Origin: CAYXDO01 sp964463485
GTDB taxonomy: Bacteria > Myxococcota > Kuafuiibacteriia > Kuafuiibacteriales > Kuafuiibacteriaceae
Length of the DNA stretch: 64,000 bases
Reading direction: 5' to 3'
Assembly (NCBI GenBank): GCA_964463485.1
Contig: CAYXDO010000011.1
Location: 50,528-114,527 of the forward strand
The notes below the pieces were generated by a model. The model searched no databases, was not told the DNA's origin, and saw nothing but the letters and a program-made list of their open reading frames with translations. Positions 38,078 to 47,032 of the stretch are shown here, in pieces (position 1 is the first letter of the stretch; each line of letters starts with the position of its first letter). The position numbers and the translations under genes were made by a program.

Positions 38078-38904
38078 CTCTTCGCGAAATCGTCCTCGAC
38101 CTCGACGGACCCGTGGCCACCGTGACCTTGAATCGTCCGGAACGACTCAACGCCTACACACCCACCATGGGGCTGGAGCTCTTCGGATCACTCGCCGAGC
38201 TCGATCGAGACGAGGCCGTTCGCGCCATCATCATCACCGGGAGCGGCCGCTGCTTCTGTGCGGGCGCCGACCTCGCGGCCGGTGAGACCACCTTCGCGGG
38301 AAGCAACACCTGGGACGAGGCCGTCCGACTCGAGAAGTTGGTCCATCCGCTGGCGATGAGAACGCCCGTGATTTGTGCGATCAACGGTCCGGCGGTCGGA
38401 GTGGGCGCGACTCTACCTCTTCAATGGGACATTCGGATCGCGTCGGAGCGAGCCCGATTCGGATTCCTGTTCGTGCGGCGCGGGATCACACCAGAGGCCG
38501 GAAGCACCTGGCTTCTCCCGAGACTCATCGGAGCAGCCAAAGCGGCCGAGCTTTTGCTGACCGGGCGAATGATCTCGGCTGGCGAGGCGCTGGCTTTGGG
38601 GCTCGTGAGCCGCGTCGTGGCACAGGAGGCCCTCGAGGGCACGGCGAAGGAAATCGCGAGGGAGATCGCCGAAAACACGTCCCCCGTCGCGGTTGGCCTC
38701 GCCAAGCGCCTCATCTGGCGCAACCTGGTCGAGCCCAACCCATTCGTGGCCAAGGAGCGAGAAGACGCGATCTTCCACTTCCTGGGTCGATCGAAGGACG
38801 CGGCCGAAGGGGTGACTGCGTTCCTGGAGAAGCGGCTCCCAGTGTTCACCATGTCGCGAACGGACATTCCGCCGGAGCTCGAGGCACTCTTCGAGCTCGA
38901 GTGA
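38074..38904 (+). CDS. Enoyl-CoA hydratase/isomerase family protein
   Basis: 276 residues of the crotonase superfamily. The oxyanion-hole segments GRCFCAGADLAAGE and INGPAVGVGATLPLQWDIRI are present, and the Glu-containing RRGITPEAGSTWLLPRLIG is typical of hydratases. It acts on CoA thioesters in fatty-acid or related metabolism. It is odd as the last gene of an operon with kinase and glycan enzymes; it may provide an acyl substituent, which is inference. Confidence 0.92.
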   Translation: MTLREIVLDLDGPVATVTLNRPERLNAYTPTMGLELFGSLAELDRDEAVRAIIITGSGRCFCAGADLAAGETTFAGSNTWDEAVRLEKLVHPLAMRTPVICAINGPAVGVGATLPLQWDIRIASERARFGFLFVRRGITPEAGSTWLLPRLIGAAKAAELLLTGRMISAGEALALGLVSRVVAQEALEGTAKEIAREIAENTSPVAVGLAKRLIWRNLVEPNPFVAKEREDAIFHFLGRSKDAAEGVTAFLEKRLPVFTMSRTDIPPELEALFELE

Positions 38905-39010
38905 CTAGACCCGCCCTCCGTGAGCTCGATTCGAGAGCCGAAATGGAGGATATGGGTGAGTTCAGAGCACGCCCTCGACGCGCGTTTGCCAGAATCTGAT
39001 TGACCTTCCC

Positions 39011-39712
39011 ATGGCGCCGGAGCGAGCGTTCGCTCCCATGCGGATCCCGGGCGAGCTCAAAGCACAACACCCCAGCCCCACGGTGGGGGTCGAGCCCACG
39101 GGCTCTCAGACAGCCGCCAAGCCCGCTTCCCAAGCACTGTCCGTCCCGCTCCTGCCGTCGCAATTCAAGAAAGGCGATGAGGCGAGGTTGTCCGGACGAA
39201 GCGGCTCCGGAGGCGGCGCCCAGGCCCTCGAAGCTTCCGTTCGTACCTGGACGGGACAGGCTTCGGTCGATCAACGCGCTTCCTCCTTCGCCCAAGTCTT
39301 GATGGGAGGAGTGCCACCGTCCTTCAAGGACGTAGCTGAATACTCGAGCTGGTCCGTCAAGGACAGCTTCAAGCTGAGCGGGCCGGAGCTCGAGACGTTT
39401 CGTGCTCAGGTCGGAGAGACCACTCAGCGGATCTCGAAGGCTCTCGACTTCGTGAATCGCTACGCCGGCACCCAGGCACCCGCGCCGGCTTCGTCCTCGA
39501 AGGTCGAGCAACAGGCCCACTCGTTCGCCCAAGGACTGCTCGGCGGAGTGCCGCCGAGCTTCACGGGCCTCGAGGACTACGCGGGCTGGGCGATTCGCGG
39601 CAGCTTTGGGCTCAAACCCAACACACCCGAGATCTCCCAATTCAAGGCGCAGCTGACCCAGATCCACGACCGACTCGTTTCAGCCAAGCAGCAGCTCGAC
39701 TCGGAAGGCTGA
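39011..39712 (+). CDS. Hypothetical protein with two copies of a ~60-residue domain
   Basis: 233 residues from ATG 39011 (ATG 39038 is an alternative). After an Ala/Pro/Gly-rich N-terminus, two related units occur: ASSFAQVLMGGVPPSFKD with SSWSVKDSFKLS, and HSFAQGLLGGVPPSFTGL with AGWAIRGSFGLK, each ending in an amphipathic helix (FRAQVGETTQRISKAL; FKAQLTQIHDRLVSAK). There is no signal peptide or membrane segment. I do not recognise the family. It is 106 bp after the enoyl-CoA hydratase gene and may be the end of that unit or independent. Confidence 0.7.
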   Translation: MAPERAFAPMRIPGELKAQHPSPTVGVEPTGSQTAAKPASQALSVPLLPSQFKKGDEARLSGRSGSGGGAQALEASVRTWTGQASVDQRASSFAQVLMGGVPPSFKDVAEYSSWSVKDSFKLSGPELETFRAQVGETTQRISKALDFVNRYAGTQAPAPASSSKVEQQAHSFAQGLLGGVPPSFTGLEDYAGWAIRGSFGLKPNTPEISQFKAQLTQIHDRLVSAKQQLDSEG

Positions 39713-39814
39713 CCCTCTACTCACTCCCGACCCTCCGAGCCCCTCGCGAGGCTCAACGACAGGCACGAATCAAACCGGAGCACCGCGGCGCGTGGCTGCG
39801 CGCGTCCGCCGACC

Positions 39815-39864
39815 GGTCAGCTGCGGTCAGCTGCGGTCAGCTGCGGTCAGCTGCGGTCAGCTGC
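39815..39864. repeat. Five tandem 10-bp units (GGTCAGCTGC) at the 3' end of the J-like gene
   Basis: Exact copies start at 39815, 39825, 39835, 39845 and 39855 in the 144-bp gap between convergent genes; the last covers the TGA stop of the minus-strand gene at 39857. Each unit contains the palindrome CAGCTG. The unit is not a multiple of three and lies outside coding sequence apart from the last copy. Confidence 0.95.
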
Positions 39865-40660
39865 GAGTGAGCAAGTCCATCGCTTCGCGGTACAGCGGGT
39901 GCGTGCCGTCTTCGTCCGCGAGCAGAGACTCCGCGGTCGCGCGATCACGAGCGCGCGCGGCAAACCAAGCGTGGTACAGCCGAAGCTCCGAGGTGTCCCT
40001 CTTCGATCGAGCTCGTTTGACTTCGCCCATCGCCTTGTCCGCGGTGGTTTGGTCGTTGCTCAGGTGAAACTCGAGCACAACACGATGCGCGGCCAGGTCG
40101 GGCCGTTCCGGGTGCAACTTGCCGGCCCACTCGATCAGCACCGACGCCTCGCCGAGCTTCCGTGCGGCGATGGCGAGCGTAACGCGCTCCAGCTTTGGAT
40201 CAGCCTCGAGCTCCCGGCGCCGCTTCAGCGCCTTCGCGTTGTCCTTCTTCGCCGCCAACGATCGGTACTCAGCACCCCGCACCGGATCCAAGAGCGCCGC
40301 GTGCGCCTCCGAAAGCAAGTCAGCCAAGGCCGTCGACCCCGGGTCGGAGCTCGAGCCGAGGGCCCCGGAGAGATATTTGAACGCTCGATCGACTTGCGCC
40401 GCCGTCGCCGCGGGCGTGAGGCGTAAGATCTCGAAGTACGACTTCGCGACGAAGTCGTTGAGCTTTGCCAAGACGAGAGCTCGCTCCTCAGCCGGATCGC
40501 CGCGCCTCTGGCCAGGCGAAGTCGAGCTGGACGAGCTCGAGACCGGACGAGTCGGCCCCCGAGTCGCAGCAGGGAGAGCCGCTTCGCTCGAGGCGCGCCC
40601 CGGCGAGGATGGACCACGTATGGGCTTGAGGCCTTCCAGTTCGCTGTCGCGATCTGCCAT
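39857..40660 (-). CDS. Degenerate J-domain protein with TPR-like C-terminus
   Basis: 267 residues. A Ser/Pro-rich N-terminus precedes a J-like helical stretch (SYFEILRLTPAATAAQVDRA, then SEAHAALLDPVRGAEYRSLA), but the HPD motif needed to stimulate DnaK is missing where a J domain would have it. The C-terminal ~110 residues are helical and TPR-like (LGEASVLIEWAGKLHPERPD, DTSELRLYHAWFAARARDRA). It is cytoplasmic by appearance. Similar HPD-less J proteins are common in Myxococcota; the function is unknown. Confidence 0.72.
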   Translation of the reverse strand: MADRDSELEGLKPIRGPSSPGRASSEAALPAATRGPTRPVSSSSSSTSPGQRRGDPAEERALVLAKLNDFVAKSYFEILRLTPAATAAQVDRAFKYLSGALGSSSDPGSTALADLLSEAHAALLDPVRGAEYRSLAAKKDNAKALKRRRELEADPKLERVTLAIAARKLGEASVLIEWAGKLHPERPDLAAHRVVLEFHLSNDQTTADKAMGEVKRARSKRDTSELRLYHAWFAARARDRATAESLLADEDGTHPLYREAMDLLTRS

Positions 40661-40714
40661 CCGCCGAATCTAGCCGGATTCGAGTCGACCGCCTAGACCT
40701 AGAGCGCGAGCAGC

Positions 40715-43012
40715 TCATTCGATCGCGCCCGAGTACCTCAACATCCAATACGCGATCAGCCAAGGCGTCCCGTACAGCACTTCCGTTCCAGCACCCCCGT
40801 CATTGGCTGAGTATGGGTTGCTGTTCCATTTCATCGTCCGGAGCTCATCGTAAGGAAACACTCGATCGAATTGCGCGCTGCCATGCCGGTCGGCGACGAT
40901 CTTCTTTGCGTCCTTGCGATGACCGTTGTCGTAGCCCCACAGCCTCGAATCCAGCGAAAGCTCCTGAAGCGTTCTCACCGCGTCCTCGACCGGAATCTCT
41001 CCCGCAAACGCGGTCGCTACGGTGGCGATGTGCCATGGGTTCCGCTCCCCGAGCTCGGTCTCGAGCAGCTTACGCACCGAGTCGATCACGATCTCTCGCC
41101 GCTCCGGATTCGGCTCGTACCTCATCAGCGTGTAATACGAGAGCATCGCGAGCTCGTGATCGGAGTGATTCTCGAAGGCAGGGTCCATCACGGTCGCCGT
41201 CGACTCCTTGATCGGAATCATCTCGCCGTACCGCTCGGTGCTGAACAATCGATCATACTCATCGTAGTACTTCTGGTCCTGGGTGATGTGCCAGGCGGCG
41301 AGCAAGTGGCCGAGGATCTCCAGGGAGTTCAGCCAGCCTCCGCCCCCCCACGAGAAGACGCACTCCACCAGCGAGTGCTTCTCGGGACACCCATCCACGG
41401 TGTCTACGGCGATCGCCAACTTGCTCCAGACACCGTGCGTCGTGCGCGCTCCGTCGAGGTCGAGCAAATCGTACCCATTCTCGATGATATAATCCATGGC
41501 CGACCGAACCCTCGAGGCAATCTCCGCGCGCTCCTCGTCGGTCTTGGCGCAGAGGTCATAAAACACCGGAATCCCGAAGAAGTGGCCAGCATACTCGTCG
41601 GAGCTCGTGTCGTCCTTCCAGTAGTACTCGCGACCTTCGAACGTCTGAAGATGCCAGTTCGACTGAGTAGCCTTCCCACTGAAGACCGCGCCCTCGTCGT
41701 CTCGCACGAGCGACCGGGTGATGAACCCGCGTTTCTTGCCGGACGCTTCGAAGGTCAGGGCGGGAACGTCGAATTCCATCATCATCACGTCCATCGCACG
41801 CCGAGCCTTCTGGTAGTAGCGCTCGTCGTGTGTAATGGCGTATGCGAAGCACCAGGGCGCGATCTGCATCTCCGTCCACAACCCGTCGTTGTCGTTGTCG
41901 TCGGTCCTTGGCGTCGCTTCGAGCGCGTATGGGTCCGGATACGAGACCTCCTCGTCGAGGAACCCATCCATGCGCCAGTGCCGATCCAAGAGCGTCTCAT
42001 AGTGCTCTGCCTTGGCCGCTAACGTCGTGGGCTGGAGCGAAATCTTGGTCAGGCCCTTGGCCGTCCCCACCCACCGGTCGCCCTGGTCGGAGAGTGCCAC
42101 GGCCTGAACCCGTTCGTCCATGATCCAGCGCTGAGTATGATAGTGGTCGAGCTTGCCCGAGGGATCGATCGCGTTCGCGCCGATCGCGTGACCCGAGAGA
42201 ATGGCACCGTTTCGCGCGCTCACCGCGAGCAAATCGGCGTTTGGCAGCCCACCTTTCTCGGCCCGCCACAAGCGGGGTGGGTTGGTGCGCACCGACAACC
42301 CGGAAGCAGAGGCCACGAGCAACGTCGCCTCGTCGAGCGCGAGGGCTCGAACGTCGTCGTCGAGGATCTCGTCGGGTGCCTGAATTCGTCGAGCCTGCCT
42401 GGTGCCAGGAGCGAACGCGACGACACCCGACAGAGTGGCTACGAACAACTCGGTGGGCGAGCCCGCGAGGTCTCGAACCGCGAGCCCACCGAGCTCTTGC
42501 ACCGGACCGAACCCACCCGACTCGAGCTCGAAGACCGCGCTCGAGGTCGCCGCAAAGACATGGTCTGCCGCCGAGGCGACCGCCACGAGCCCAGCGCCCG
42601 TGGAGGTCGTGTGAGTCGAGACCGTGCCGTCGGCGAGCAGCCTGGCCACGCCCCCCGGCATCGCGACCAAAATCTCTCCCGGTGGTCCCAAAGCAAGGTC
42701 GACGACGGAACCCTCGACGCCTGCGACCGCCTCGAACGCTTCTCCCGTCTCAACCTCCCGATACAAACCACTCGGAGTGCCCACGTGAATGCGCCCAGCC
42801 GCGAACAAGAGCGCCCGAACGTCGAGGTCAGGCAGGCGATCGGTGGTGCGGAATCGCGTGACCGTCTCCATTTGAAACGGGGCGTCGAGGTGCTTCTGGA
42901 CTCGACTCCGCTCTTCGAACACGCGCTTGGGGTCTGGGCCCGCGGGTGGCTCCGGGTCAGACGAACATCCAAGAATCATCGAGAGGCCGAGGCCGACGTA
43001 GAAACGACGCAC
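40715..43012 (-). CDS. Lipoprotein with N-terminal beta-propeller and C-terminal glycosidase-like helical domain
   Basis: 765 residues from GTG 43012 (AGG just upstream); the longer frame lacks a signal. The start gives a lipoprotein signal (FYVGLGLSMILGC). Residues ~50-330 hold propeller-type repeats (DVRALLFAAGRIHVGTPSGL, AGSPTELFVATLSGVVAF, DVRALALDEATLLVASASGL, like two-component-regulator propellers). Residues ~340-765 are helical with aromatic-rich stretches (WTEMQIAPWCFAYAITHDER, WHLQTFEGREYYWKDDTSSD, GGGGWLNSLEILGHLLAAWH) resembling an alpha/alpha-toroid of glycan-active enzymes. A carbohydrate-related function is inferred; catalytic residues are not identified. Confidence 0.75.
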   Translation of the reverse strand: MRRFYVGLGLSMILGCSSDPEPPAGPDPKRVFEERSRVQKHLDAPFQMETVTRFRTTDRLPDLDVRALLFAAGRIHVGTPSGLYREVETGEAFEAVAGVEGSVVDLALGPPGEILVAMPGGVARLLADGTVSTHTTSTGAGLVAVASAADHVFAATSSAVFELESGGFGPVQELGGLAVRDLAGSPTELFVATLSGVVAFAPGTRQARRIQAPDEILDDDVRALALDEATLLVASASGLSVRTNPPRLWRAEKGGLPNADLLAVSARNGAILSGHAIGANAIDPSGKLDHYHTQRWIMDERVQAVALSDQGDRWVGTAKGLTKISLQPTTLAAKAEHYETLLDRHWRMDGFLDEEVSYPDPYALEATPRTDDNDNDGLWTEMQIAPWCFAYAITHDERYYQKARRAMDVMMMEFDVPALTFEASGKKRGFITRSLVRDDEGAVFSGKATQSNWHLQTFEGREYYWKDDTSSDEYAGHFFGIPVFYDLCAKTDEERAEIASRVRSAMDYIIENGYDLLDLDGARTTHGVWSKLAIAVDTVDGCPEKHSLVECVFSWGGGGWLNSLEILGHLLAAWHITQDQKYYDEYDRLFSTERYGEMIPIKESTATVMDPAFENHSDHELAMLSYYTLMRYEPNPERREIVIDSVRKLLETELGERNPWHIATVATAFAGEIPVEDAVRTLQELSLDSRLWGYDNGHRKDAKKIVADRHGSAQFDRVFPYDELRTMKWNSNPYSANDGGAGTEVLYGTPWLIAYWMLRYSGAIE

Positions 43013-43067
43013 AGACCTAGAAAATCGAAAGTCACCCTTTAGACAACAACAAACGCTCGAAGGTGAT

Positions 43068-46000
43068 TCAGTCGATGACGACGGCTTCGCGGGACGCACG
43101 AATCAGGATCCCGTCCTCGACCAAATCATACTCGCGCAAGGGGTCCTGCGGAAATCTGCTCACCGCCATGGGCGCGCCGTCCGCCGGCACGAACAGCGCG
43201 GCCTCCCCACCGACTCGCCCGAGCTGCCGCTCGACGACGTCCAAATCCGACGAGGTGGGCGACAAGATCACGAGCGCCCCGGTCACCGCCGGATCGAGCC
43301 CTAGGTCAGTGACTTCGTCTACCACGTGGGCTTCGAACGGCTCCGCCCCGCCCATACCCAATACGCGGAGCCGGAACGCGATGTCTTCCGTACTCTCGAG
43401 CATGAGCGGTGCCAACCCGTCGGTACCCACCCTCGCCCTCATCGCCGAAATCTCACCCGCCAAAGACCTCGCGGTCCACTTCGGAACCACACCCAGGAAG
43501 AGACCGGAACCATTCCGCGAGTACGCCGCCACCGCGGCGTACGCCTGGATGGATGCACCCTTGGCCAACGGCCGACGCTCGTCGACCTCCTCGGTGTCCT
43601 CGATGTCGACCGACGCTGGGCGAAGCGGTGAGAATCGCGAAACCAGCGTGGGGTCACCTTCGAACTTGGGTTTGATCGCCGGTTCGCCGACCTCCACGTC
43701 CACTCGCACAGCGAGCGGATCCGCCTCACCCGAGCGTCGATAGGTCACCTTGACCAACCCCTCGCCCGACTGAGTATCGAAATAGAGTCTCTCTCCACCT
43801 GCGGCCACGAAACCCTGGTGAAATCCGACCGATCCGTCGGCGCCGCGAACGAGCACGGCGCCCTTCGGATCGGCGAAGGCGGCAGACTCTCCAGAAGCGA
43901 CAGGGAGTCGAACCATCCGCTCCAAGTCCCGCGCCTCGACCGGCGGCTTGGTGACCAGGTTGAGCGGGTCGGCCAAGAACGAAGTCAAAACTCGGCCCGA
44001 CTCGTTGAACAACGTCGCGTTGCCGAGCCAAACCGTAGCCTTTGGATCGAGCATCGGCGCCGTCGGGGGCGTTCGCCCCCCGGCCAGGTTCACGAGCAAC
44101 CGCTCCGAGGCCGAAAGCGCGTTGGGATCTTCGTTGATCGAGATGCGCTTGAGCCGCTGCGCAAAGGCCGAGTGTGGTGACCCGTCGAAGGACGCCGCCA
44201 ACCCACCGCCGACGATTCCTTTGAGTACCAACGAAGGGAGCTCGCCGCGCAGGAGCTCAGCGGGGGTCGTGGACAGCGGCCGCGTCGCGTCGCCGAGCTG
44301 CTGAAGGTGAGACTTCAAGAGCCCGAGCTGGCCTCGCTCCGACAACGCAGCGACGAGCTCCTTCTGAGCCGCTCGAATTCCGTCCGACGACGAGGTCGAA
44401 ATGGCCTCGGAGAGTCGAGCCAAAGGCTCGAGCAGGTGTTTGGTCAGCGTGTGATTCGAAATCGTCTGATAGGCCGCCGCCGCGGACACCCCAGAACCTA
44501 TCGCCGTCGGGGTCCGTTGCCGATCTGCCAGGCGCGGGTCGAACCGCGCCAGCGCTTCGTGCAGGGGCGCACGGAGGTCCGCGAGGTGACGATCGAACCG
44601 ATTCAGCGCGTCGCGAAGCGGGGCCATCGAATTCTCGACCCCGACCTTGTCGACCTTCTTGGGCAGCGCTCCCTCGGCGCGCTGGAAATAGAGGGGCACG
44701 GACGCGTCAGCGATCACTGCGAGACTTCGGGCCAACGCTCGGCCAACCAGCGAGTCGGTATTCGCAGCGGCAGCCCGGAGGAGCGCGGCCTGCCCGAGAG
44801 TCTCTCGTGCGAGCGCCCTCAGCAATTCGGAAGCGGCCGCGGGGTCGGTCTGCGCGAGCACCCGCAGGTCCTTTCGCGGAGCCAGCAATTCGGAGCTCCG
44901 CATGGCCTCCGTTCTCGCCTCGGCAACCCGAACGATCTTCGGCTCCGAGCTTCGTGCCGCGTCGGTCTTCGGATCTAGACCCCGCCCGGGATCGGTTTTG
45001 GGTTCGGACCTCCGAGGTCCCTCCGGCTTCGACTCGAGCTTCCGAGCCGGATCGGTCTTCGGCTCGGTCGCGAATCCATCTTTGAGCTTGCTCGCCGAGT
45101 CACCGATTTCGGACCGCGCCTGATTCGAGCTGGCCGAGATCCCCGGTCGACCCGCTCTGGCGGACTCCCGCGGCGGATCGAGCTGAGTTGCATCCCGAGG
45201 CTTGGCCTGCCGCGCGTCTCTCGGCTGAGTCACCTCCCGCTCCGGCTTGGTCGGATGGGTGTCGGCGCGGGCGTCCGGCGTGAGTCCCTGACCCGCGCTC
45301 TCCACTTTGGGAACCTCGCGCGCCTGCTTTTCCTGCGCGTGTTGAACGCGGACGGTCCCGGGTGATTCGGCGGGGTCCTTCAAGTTCGAACGGTCCCCGG
45401 GCTTTTCGAGCGCAATCCGATCGGTGACGTCCTGCACGCGGGCAGGCTCCGCGGGACGGTCCTTGAGCGCGATCCGCTCGGTGTTGAGATCGCCGCGGAT
45501 CTTGCCGTCCGGCGACGTCGCCGCCTTCTCGCCCACGACGTTCTTTTCGCCCGACTCGCGAGCGCGATCGGACCGATCGCTCGGCTTGGGCGCTTCCGCT
45601 CGGAGAAAGCGCTCACTCATGTCGCGAATTTCCGTGGGTGGTCCGTCGAACGAGCGACTGCCCGTCGCCGAATGACTCTCCAAGACCGTCGCGGATTGTT
45701 TGGTCGAGCGATCCTCCACCTCGGAGGCGAGCTTGTCGGCACGGGCTTCGGTGGCCCGAGCCACGCGTTCTAGGCGATCGGCGATCCCGCGGGCCAGGTC
45801 GGGCGTGGGAGCGCGAAGCGCCTCGGACTGAAGCTCGAGGCTCACCGCGAAGGCGTTGAGCACCCGCTCCTCGGAGGAACCTCGCGGAAGCTGGCTGGCC
45901 AAGTCTTTGACCCGCGCCGCCTCGGCCGACAACATCGAAGTCGCATCGGCGCCCTTGCCTCTGAGCAGAGTCTCGGTGGCACGACCCACGGAATGAAACG

Positions 46001-46520
46001 CGTCATCGAGGGACGCTGACTTCGGCGGCTCGACTCGCGTCTGGTCTCGGGCGCTGCGGCGGGCGGAGCTCGCTTCATCGATGGTCTTGTCGCGAACGGA
46101 CGCGACGTCGAGTCGTTCGTCTTTTTGCTGAATCTTCTGCCGCACCCCGCGCTCGCGGGTCAGTCGATCGTCCTCGCGAATGAGTTTCTCTTCGTCGGCG
46201 ATCTTACGCTTCTTCCGCTCCTCCTCGTTGCGCTTCTCCGCCTCGGCCATGGCCGCGGCCGCCGCGCCGCTGGTGACGGTCGTCGTGGCCCTCCCGACCG
46301 AGCCCTTCCGTTTGGAGACTTCCTCCGGCCCCTCGGTCCGCCGAACCTCGTTGGATTTTTCGAGGGTTTGGGCCCCATCGCTCTCGCCGACTCGCTGGCC
46401 CCCTCCGCTTTTTCCGACGCCCGCGCCCTCGCCAACGGGACGAGCTCCTCCCTCGGCAACTTCCTGCTGCCGACGCAGCCCGTGGGCGGGCGCGTGGGCG
46501 GGCGGCACGCCGCGTGGCAC
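43068..46520 (-). CDS. Very large protein of unknown function, Ala/Arg/Glu-rich with disordered middle
   Basis: Up to 1150 residues; the GTG start at 46520 is uncertain because the N-terminus is low complexity. Residues ~75-250 are charged coiled coil (AEAEKRNEEERKKRKIADEE). Residues ~280-560 are disordered with repeated short motifs (EPKTDPARKLESKPEG, SEPKTDPGRGLDPKTDAARS). Residues ~560-780 are helical (LLRALARETLGQAALLRAAA). The C-terminal ~330 residues form a folded, beta-rich region (AVLVRGADGSVGFHQGFVAA, GLVKVTYRRSGEADPLAVRV, ALVILSPTSSDLDVVERQLG). There is no signal peptide or membrane helix. No family is recognised. It is monocistronic, 55 bp from the propeller lipoprotein gene. Confidence 0.7.
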   Translation of the reverse strand: MPRGVPPAHAPAHGLRRQQEVAEGGARPVGEGAGVGKSGGGQRVGESDGAQTLEKSNEVRRTEGPEEVSKRKGSVGRATTTVTSGAAAAAMAEAEKRNEEERKKRKIADEEKLIREDDRLTRERGVRQKIQQKDERLDVASVRDKTIDEASSARRSARDQTRVEPPKSASLDDAFHSVGRATETLLRGKGADATSMLSAEAARVKDLASQLPRGSSEERVLNAFAVSLELQSEALRAPTPDLARGIADRLERVARATEARADKLASEVEDRSTKQSATVLESHSATGSRSFDGPPTEIRDMSERFLRAEAPKPSDRSDRARESGEKNVVGEKAATSPDGKIRGDLNTERIALKDRPAEPARVQDVTDRIALEKPGDRSNLKDPAESPGTVRVQHAQEKQAREVPKVESAGQGLTPDARADTHPTKPEREVTQPRDARQAKPRDATQLDPPRESARAGRPGISASSNQARSEIGDSASKLKDGFATEPKTDPARKLESKPEGPRRSEPKTDPGRGLDPKTDAARSSEPKIVRVAEARTEAMRSSELLAPRKDLRVLAQTDPAAASELLRALARETLGQAALLRAAAANTDSLVGRALARSLAVIADASVPLYFQRAEGALPKKVDKVGVENSMAPLRDALNRFDRHLADLRAPLHEALARFDPRLADRQRTPTAIGSGVSAAAAYQTISNHTLTKHLLEPLARLSEAISTSSSDGIRAAQKELVAALSERGQLGLLKSHLQQLGDATRPLSTTPAELLRGELPSLVLKGIVGGGLAASFDGSPHSAFAQRLKRISINEDPNALSASERLLVNLAGGRTPPTAPMLDPKATVWLGNATLFNESGRVLTSFLADPLNLVTKPPVEARDLERMVRLPVASGESAAFADPKGAVLVRGADGSVGFHQGFVAAGGERLYFDTQSGEGLVKVTYRRSGEADPLAVRVDVEVGEPAIKPKFEGDPTLVSRFSPLRPASVDIEDTEEVDERRPLAKGASIQAYAAVAAYSRNGSGLFLGVVPKWTARSLAGEISAMRARVGTDGLAPLMLESTEDIAFRLRVLGMGGAEPFEAHVVDEVTDLGLDPAVTGALVILSPTSSDLDVVERQLGRVGGEAALFVPADGAPMAVSRFPQDPLREYDLVEDGILIRASREAVVID

Positions 46521-46574
46521 GCCTCAATATGACGGAAGAAGCCCGCAGAGCCAAGGGTCCGAGCCACAATGAGG

Positions 46575-46942
46575 CCGGAAAAACGCCCCTAACGGTCCTT
46601 CGGAAGCGCCGCCGTAACGCGAGCCAAGTCCCACCGGAGCCCTCGAGCGCTACTCGAGACCCACCACGACGGCGAACCCAGACACCGTGATCGGTCGGCA
46701 CTCCCAACCCGGAACCCACCTCGCTCACCGAGCCTCTCAGCCCGACACGAAATCGCTCCCAAGAAGTGAGTGACTCAGACCCCCGAAACACGCCGCATGA
46801 GCTCACGCAAGGTCCCCAACGTCTCGGCCCTCCTAACTCACCGCGCGACGATCGTTTGGAGATCACGAGCCGGCTCGAGTCGGTTCGGCGCTGGAATCGA
46901 AGCGTCGATTCGACCTTCGAAACAGGCTCCCAACTCTCCGGT
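46575..46942 (-). pseudogene. Decayed duplicate of the 3' end of the 945-residue membrane protein gene
   Basis: The 368 bases match 47627-48031 closely over their whole length in the same orientation (for example AAATCGCTCCCAAGAAGTGA and CGTTTGGAGATC in both), including the stop-codon context. This copy has lost blocks of about 21, 11 and 5 bases near 46740, 46780 and 46830, which break the reading frame. Pieces still translate recognisably (SESLTSWERFRVG, VPTDHGVWV). It corresponds to the last ~130 residues, the soluble domain, of the membrane protein. With the toxin-antitoxin pair it fills the 512-bp stretch without an intact gene at 46521-47032. Confidence 0.9.
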
Positions 46943-46996
46943 CTGTTGAGGCCGCGTCATGGACTTGGGACGTCGAGCCCCAGTGCCTCAGCGCAC

Positions 46997-47026
46997 TTGA
47001 CGATCTAGTAGGAAAGCGGTTATACC
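46997..47026 (+). promoter_or_regulatory. Putative sigma-70-type promoter of the toxin-antitoxin operon
   Basis: TTGACG (46997-47002), an 18-bp spacer and TATACC (47021-47026) resemble -35 and -10 elements. The antitoxin GTG begins 7 bp after the -10 hexamer, so the transcript would start at or next to the start codon, suggesting a leaderless mRNA. Confidence 0.5.
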
Positions 47027-47032
47027 ACAATC

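Noticed and set aside
46204..46866. 220-codon minus-strand open frame spanning the decayed copy
   Set aside because: It joins a fragment of the pseudogene to the shadow of the 1150-residue gene; the frame is accidental after the deletions.
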